64,000 nucleotides of DNA from Marasmius tenuissimus (taxonomy: Eukaryota > Basidiomycota > Agaricomycetes > Agaricales > Marasmiaceae). The notes beneath the pieces are model-generated. The model was not told the origin of the DNA and made no database searches. It saw only the letters and a program-made list of their open reading frames with translations. The stretch covers positions 5,518,001 through 5,582,000 of the forward strand of contig JAQOTA010000050.1 in the NCBI GenBank assembly GCA_029532415.1, written 5' to 3'. Below are positions 58,053 through 64,000 of the stretch, piece after piece; position 1 is the stretch's first letter, and the number at the start of each line of letters is the position of its first letter. Made by a program: the position numbers and the translations under genes.

Positions 58053-60703
58053 CTAGGTGCGCACCAACTATTCATAAGCACACGTGGGGTATAGATCACG
58101 TTCTCCCGGTGTACTTCCGGGCTCTTCTCCGGAAACTGTTTGCCATGTTACTTTGATGTGACTGCTAGCCTCTGCATACTATCCCACTGCCAAGTACGGT
58201 GCTAAATTTACCATTCTCTTTTGTTAGTCCCTCAGCTAACCTGATTAACTACAATACCCAATTGGCTAATCAGAGTCATGGTATTTTGAGGCTTTTCACA
58301 TAGCTCGTCCTATTCGTCCTCTTTTTGGAGTCTTCGACGTAATTTTTCTGAAGCTACATGTATAATTGTCCTCGCAAGGGAGCGAGTATTGAGCCTCAGG
58401 TTTTCAGGATTGACACGGAGTCGTAGGACCTTTAGTAGTCCTTGAGTTGGCAGCCGTCATTCACCAGAGTGCCCCAAGTAGTCTACCCAAATATCGTACC
58501 CCGGTCAAGTCTTAATTCGTATTTCACAAGGTAGGTTCACTCCTTAATTTGCTATCCCATTATGCCAGTACCAATTTGTTACGACTCAACTCCACACTTT
58601 CTTGACTGCCCATAACCAATGCATCACAACGTGAATCCAATACGGCAAGTTCATATAACTGCACATTATTTATGTTCTGCTTTGTTGGCTCACACATGTG
58701 CCGTAGCCTGTATGCACAACTCCCTGCCACAGCCCGCGTCCTTTGAAGTGGTTCAATCGTTCAGGATCAGATACCCGAGTTTAATATCGGACAGAGGTGA
58801 GCTTTAGTATTGATTTCTTTCAGTCATGACACATGGTACCTCCCTCAAATGCAAAGGATTCTGCGCCCCCCGAGTCCCACGTGTGCCTCTGGAGTTAGCC
58901 CTTGTCTTTAATGCATATCTATCTGCATTGTTGTTGTAATCATCATTGCTTCCATTGAGGCCGGAGCCATCCCCGAGTCTTGTACTGCCAACAGCAGCCA
59001 TCACACAAACCTTCAACAAGGACTGCATGCACAGCTGACGAAGTATATGGTAGGTGGACTTACAGCCCAATGGGCCCAACTACTATCTTTTGTTTCCCAG
59101 ATGCCTCGGCGACGGAGATGTAGGATAGTTGGTAATACCCGAGGCTTCTAATCCTTCACATGCCGTTTAGAGGCTTTTTTGTTGATATATAGTTACATGC
59201 TCTAGCCCCTCACTATCAATAGTCCCGCCAGATATATTGATGCCTGCACCATTGTGAGAAAAGGATGAAATTTTTCATTGACGATGTATGCATGGATGGT
59301 ATGACTTCACTGTAATGCAACTTGGTGCTGTCTGGCAGGATCTATCACTATCACCAATGAGTGGGCTCAGTCCCCAAGTTCTTGTTTTATGATAAGCAGC
59401 CCATGTCCGATGGTCGCTCTCAACCTTAGCAGGGAACTCTCAAATTTGTCATGGCCCATACACTGCATTGTTAGACCCAAGTTAGACCACAGCAGCGAGT
59501 GTTTTATTCACGTTACCCTCTTCGGTCTAAAACTCACCTTTGTACCTTTAGCCTCTCGACTTACATATTAACAGGCTCACTGTGTCGGCCTCTGAAGCTC
59601 TGAAGACCTGACTCTCAGAATTCTGTGCAATCATTTCCGTTGCCATACTCACATGCCACGCAGATCATTCACCCACCCATCTACAGCACTTTTGTTTTCA
59701 CCTTTTGAACTCAAAACTAATCGTTTTTGTGTTTAGTCCTCACTATCACGCCACTTACTGGCTGGAGCTTGAGCTCCGAGAAAGACTTGTGTCAGAGCTC
59801 GTATTCAACCCAATTCTGGCAAGCTTACGAGGGTTGAGGACCAACTTAGTTGCACCGGAAGTCAATGGAATCGTGTAAAGCATTGATTACAATGTTCACA
59901 TGTCTGCCTCGTTGTACAGGTTCCATAAAAGGCCAAGTAATCCAGTAAATGGAAGGCTAAAGTCAATTAAAGCCAAAACACGGGCTCTACATAGGTGTAC
60001 CGATACAAACTGTTGTATAACAGACAGCCCACTTCATAGGGTAGTGGCTCTCAGTGAATGACAGCCACAATAAATGAAGCATAATCAAATTTACTCGCAC
60101 CGTCCCCTCTAGGAGAGATGTAAGTTCACTCACCGGCGACCTGTAATAGGGAAACTCTGGAACTGGATTCAAACACACAGAAAACAGAAACTCAAGTGAT
60201 TTAGAAGGTGAACCGACTTCAGACTCGATGTTGCACTAGGAGAAAGTCAGCCCTTCGGATAATGATAACATGTACACACACTCATAGCCAGGATACTATT
60301 CACACAAAGCTTGAATCAGGCCGTCACCAGGCCCTACATTGGGTCTTCCTGTATGAAGAGGTCACGGTTACTCGTTGCCATAATGGTCCATCGGAAGCCT
60401 GGAGTCAAGATATGTAGGTGTCAGGTTATGTATGTATACAAGGACTGTAATGACTGACCTCAGAATCACTCCCACTGCAACGTGCTCTGGTCCATTTCTC
60501 CACCCTCCATTGTTGAACAGCCAGGATCCCACAATGATGCTGACAAAGACACAGAAAACACAAAAAACATGTATCAGAACGCGCTGGATATTCCCTGGAC
60601 ATATAGTAGGAGGCTTATGCATTGTAGGCCGCTAACGCCACCTCCCAAAACATGAAAACTTCACAAATTTTGCCTGCTAATATCACCTAACAAGTTCATA
60701 AAT
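58053..60703. other. Non-coding, degenerate region
   Basis: Only short frames in all directions, with no coherent exon structure and no recognised domain. Probably old repeat debris. Confidence 0.4.
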
Positions 60704-60940
60704 CTGTCAGGATTCCACGTACTCATGACTTCACAGATATTCATTCCTCCCCTTTATCCAAGTATCCGCCTTCTTCCGCATTCCTCTCTCTTCTCTATCC
60801 TTGTTTATGACTCGTTTATGACTCGTATTCTAGTCACCTGCTATGTATCATTTCATATCCTACTGAGTATATAAGTCTACTAGATTCTCTCTGTATACTC
60901 AGTCAAATCAACTCTTTTCATTCGTCTCCTAGTTTCCACA
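60704..60940 (+). other. Possible LTR-like relic
   Basis: It begins TGTCAGGATTCC, contains a GAGTATATAAGTC promoter-like box near 60867 and ends near TTTCCACA. Its layout resembles the other LTRs here, but no target duplication is visible and its right end is uncertain. Confidence 0.25.
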
Positions 60941-63025
60941 GTCTTGGGCTCGGAGCTCTTTGACTACCATCATGCGGCTCAAAGTCCTCACAGAATCGTC
61001 AAGATTGATCACACCTACCAAAGCACCGTGAAGGAGAAAAGCATACTCTGTGACTCCAACGCAAAATCGTGCAACCTAAGCAAACAAATGGCCATGATTG
61101 GTGATGATAGTGGGGAAGAGGGAAGAAAGGCGGTCATGGTCGATGTGACAACGCGACAACCAAGCCAAATAATTTCGGAGGAAAAGGCTTTCCAACGGCT
61201 CCCCGCCATGATGAGCTGATTTCTTGCTTATAAATACTTGGTGCAGACCTAATTTTTGGGACAACAGGCAAACAAGCTTTGTCAGTGGCTGCAACGTTGA
61301 CCATCGCCACCACCATGACTCTGCTCTCACTGTCAGTGACTCCGAATGTCTCTCAACCGTATCATTGTGCCACAAATTCGATCTCTGGCTATTTGTATGC
61401 AGAGGTCGGTGTTCTCTCGCAAGTATTCTTGATACATCAATGGCTCACATAAATTTCGTTCACACCCAAATTCATAACAAACCACACTCACTCGGTCGAG
61501 AGCTCGGACAATGGTTTCAACTGTTCCAATAGAGAGCTTGTTTAGACCTCGGGCGCCATCCATAGCAAAATGGACCTGTTGATGTGGGGAATAAGGAATG
61601 ATAGACAACGGCAACACAGGTGAGTGTTTCTTGGTATCTGGTTGTGTCAACCGCTAACCCTCACTGCTCTATCAGGTGTATCAGAACCTCTTCAAAGTAT
61701 CAAGGGTGTATCAAGAGTCGAATTTTAACGAGCAGGGCCAGACTTCACATTTTCCAGCTTTCTTCACCATCGCGAGAGCGCTGTTTGGCATAATCTCTTC
61801 TCGTTCAAAGAGGTCGGCGTTCACGAGTGCGTGCCGGTGGTCATATTACTGTCTGTTTGACTGACTAGATTCTTGACTCAAGCCTATTTTTCTGCTGTCG
61901 TTGGTACAACAGCTCATTGGAACCTTCAGTCGTCGTTTGAACATTCAACGTTCGAGTTTCCTGAACGCTGAGTGTCGAGTCAGTACCTTGCTGACTATCA
62001 AAAATGATGCACAGCGAGACTCTTGACACAAACAACCTGTTGGACGAAAAGGCAATGTCAACATCACATTAGGACAGGTGCTCGAATGATAATCACCATG
62101 GTTTCTTCATAGAACATCTCCGAGCCAGAAATAACGATGAATCTCTGTCTTACTATTCGAGGAAAGAACAAGCTCTGATAAGCCGCGATTCATGGACCCA
62201 CATGAGTTCATAATTCTGTTTCGTGGACCTATAATATTACCTCACGATTTGGTTGTCCTCCTGAGCAGTAATTTTGGATGAGTGATGGGCTTGGTAGTTA
62301 TGTACAATTGATATGGGACACCTCGGATGAAGTTGGAGCATCAAGTGCCTCCCCAGCGTGCTTCGTTGATAGCAGGTCCTGCAATTCTCCAGAGGCTGGT
62401 AGCACACTGAACGGAAAGTCGTTTTTATGCATAATATCTTTCAACTCTGAGGGAGTACATTGGAAAAAATATTGAACATGTATTGCCTACTAAGAGAATG
62501 GAATCCTCAAAGATAGATCTGTCAGCCAAAAGCATTGAGTGGACAGCAGATATGATCGTGGTCCTTGAGATACGCCTTTCCAGGCTATCTGTGCCTCACC
62601 TCAAATTGATTACTGCCAGTCTTGACCAGTGCGTCAACTTGAGAGGATCCGCGGAAATGTTAAAAGGCGAGAATGTTATGGAAGGAGTCGTTGAGGATGT
62701 TACACAGACAACAAAAGCTGGGAGACTGCTATTTTGAGGATTATTGTCAGTGACGAGAGGCTTGTGTTGGTATAAACAGGGACAAAACGGCATCTGAGCT
62801 GGTCGTTTCATGGTCAGTATGAGATGGATGCCGGTGGATCAAGAAAGTGATCTGTGACATACCGAGTCATTGGCTTGCGCAGACTGAGCATGTCTGCTGT
62901 TGTCGTGATCGTGTTTATAGGCAATGAGGGTCTCACAAGATTCGAAAAGATCAGCAAATCACCCTTCCTTCCCTAGCAGTGGTAATCCCCAAATCTCACT
63001 CCCTCACCTTCTCAAAGGTACCTAA
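60941..63025. other. Stretch without a supported gene
   Basis: A 91-codon frame at 60944-61219 directly follows the LTR-like promoter but has no recognised domain. Other frames are short. Nothing else can be supported. Confidence 0.35.
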
Positions 63026-64000
63026 ATAACCCTCACCTTCCGATACAAAAAAGACTGCGAAGCCAACCCACTCGCCATCCAATGTACCGTCAGCCCCACC
63101 ATAACTCTCCGAGAACTATTCGACGGTTTCGAAAAGCATCTCCGGTCTCTTGACCCACCAGTCTACGACGGGTCGGATTCCTTGATCTACCATTACAACG
63201 GACACACTATTTCAAAGCTCTCAGATACGCCTCAGGACCTCAAAATGCTCGGCGGGGCGTTGATCGAGTGTAGTATCCGAGTTAAACCAACCGGCGGGCC
63301 TTTTTCCACAGCTGCTCCCTCGGTGTTTGCTACTGCAGGTCCAGGTAGGAGCCCCTTCGGCACATCGACGACGACGTCTGCGTTTGGGGTTCCGGCGCCC
63401 TCCCCACCTTCGACGACCTCTGCCTTCAATCCTGTAGGTCTCGCGCGGCCAGGACCCGGACCTGGTGCTGGGACTTTTGGGAAACCTGTCATCTACCTAT
63501 TCGCACGCGAAGAAATGGACGTATCCGTGTCAGTTTCCCTAATCCCACAATGGAGCTTTTCCGTGTTATATCCTCGAGTTCCGATCGAGAACACCAAATC
63601 CTCGATTGGAAGGTCTCGGCTACATGAAAGAGTCCAGTGGGACGTAGAGACGAAGAACGACGGAATGTTGCGTGAGAAGAATTCAGGATTGGACGTTGCT
63701 TATCTGTTCTGGGAAGCCAAGTGAGTAGAGTATTTCGGTGTCTTCTTAGTACCCCGTTCGCTAATTAACCGTTCTATAACAGCGTCAATCGAGATAAGAC
63801 TTGGGATGTCCCCCCATCTCCGACCTCGGAACCCGACCACGATGAACCTGAGCGCCCGCACTGCACGTCCGACGACACGGACTGCTTCGACCCTCTCTCA
63901 TGTACCGTCGACCCGGGAAACTCAGTAATCCTGAGCGTAGAAACGATAACCCCATATAGTGTTGCCGCGAGGCAGAGGCGCCTTGACGCCTTGCCTTGCC
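63026..64000 (+). CDS. Agaricomycete orphan-family protein, partial at both ends
   Basis: The reading begins after an in-frame TAA (63023-63025) with LTFRYKKDCEANPLAIQCTV, TLRELFDGFEKHLRSLDPPV and SLIYHYNGHTISKLSDTPQD, then a Pro/Gly-rich linker and VSVSLIPQWSFSVLYPRVPI, VQWDVETKNDGMLREKNSG and DVAYLFWEAN. An intron (GTGAGT at about 63721, ATAACAG at about 63781) leads into VNRDKTWDVPPSPTSEPDHD. I recognise the LIP.WSFS.+YP and LxVxYLFWEA blocks as a family common in Agaricomycetes, of unknown function, with a ubiquitin-like start in some members. No start codon is visible at the 5' side and no acceptor fits, so the gene has a missed exon or has lost its start. The 3' end is outside the window. 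Confidence 0.55.

Noticed and set aside
60704..60940. A second solo LTR
   Set aside because: Promoter-like box and TG start are suggestive, but there is no target duplication or matching full element; kept only as a low-confidence feature.
1..64000. CRISPR arrays, tRNA or rRNA genes, bacterial operons
   Set aside because: No regularly spaced repeats, no cloverleaf or rRNA motifs seen, and the gene structure is clearly fungal.

Overview
The window looks like nuclear DNA of a mushroom-forming basidiomycete (Agaricomycetes). Genes are split by many short GT-AG introns of about 50-60 nt. Several protein families are ones I know only from this class: a DUF6532-like protein, a CxC1-type KDZ transposase, a DUF6589-like N-terminus and lineage-specific orphan families. 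Transposable elements and their relics fill much of the sequence. I see no rRNA, tRNA, CRISPR or bacterial-type operon.

Layout. 1-2.2 kb: little clear coding, with one candidate minus-strand exon pair. 2.2-4.6 kb: an apparently intact multi-exon DUF6532-like gene. 4.6-5.4 kb: an inverted-repeat-rich spacer. 5424-23843: an 18,420-bp DNA transposon with 255-bp terminal inverted repeats (one difference by eye) and a 7-bp target duplication GACAGAG. Inside it are an apparently intact KDZ transposase, a second large transposase-like gene resembling the P-element/THAP9 fold, an HMG-box-like gene, an RNase H1-N (viroplasmin)-like gene, a coiled-coil gene and two small basic/helical genes. 23.9-24.6 kb: a GC-rich palindromic spacer. 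24.6-35.9 kb: a direct repeat of about 0.85 kb (copies 9.6 kb apart), decayed relatives of the same family, and an apparently expressed orphan-family gene (27.4-30.7 kb).

36-39.4 kb: a palindromic spacer, then the 5' half of a DUF6589-like gene cut off by retrotransposon sequence. 39.4-47.7 kb: a Copia gag fragment followed by a decayed minus-strand Copia element with two 321-bp LTRs, itself interrupted by a 388-bp solo LTR with a perfect 5-bp target duplication. 47.7-50.2 kb: a paralogue of the 27-30 kb orphan gene, truncated by the Copia LTR. 51,643-58,052: a full-length Gypsy chromovirus with 421-bp LTRs, riddled with TGA stops. 58-63 kb: apparently non-coding, degenerate DNA. 63-64 kb: a partial gene running off the window.

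How it fits together: almost every premature stop in the retroelements and broken host genes is TGA where CGA is the likely ancestor, and two catalytic Asp-to-Asn changes in the Gypsy element fit the same CpG transition. The KDZ element shows no such damage, so it looks young and possibly still mobile, while the Copia and Gypsy elements look dead.
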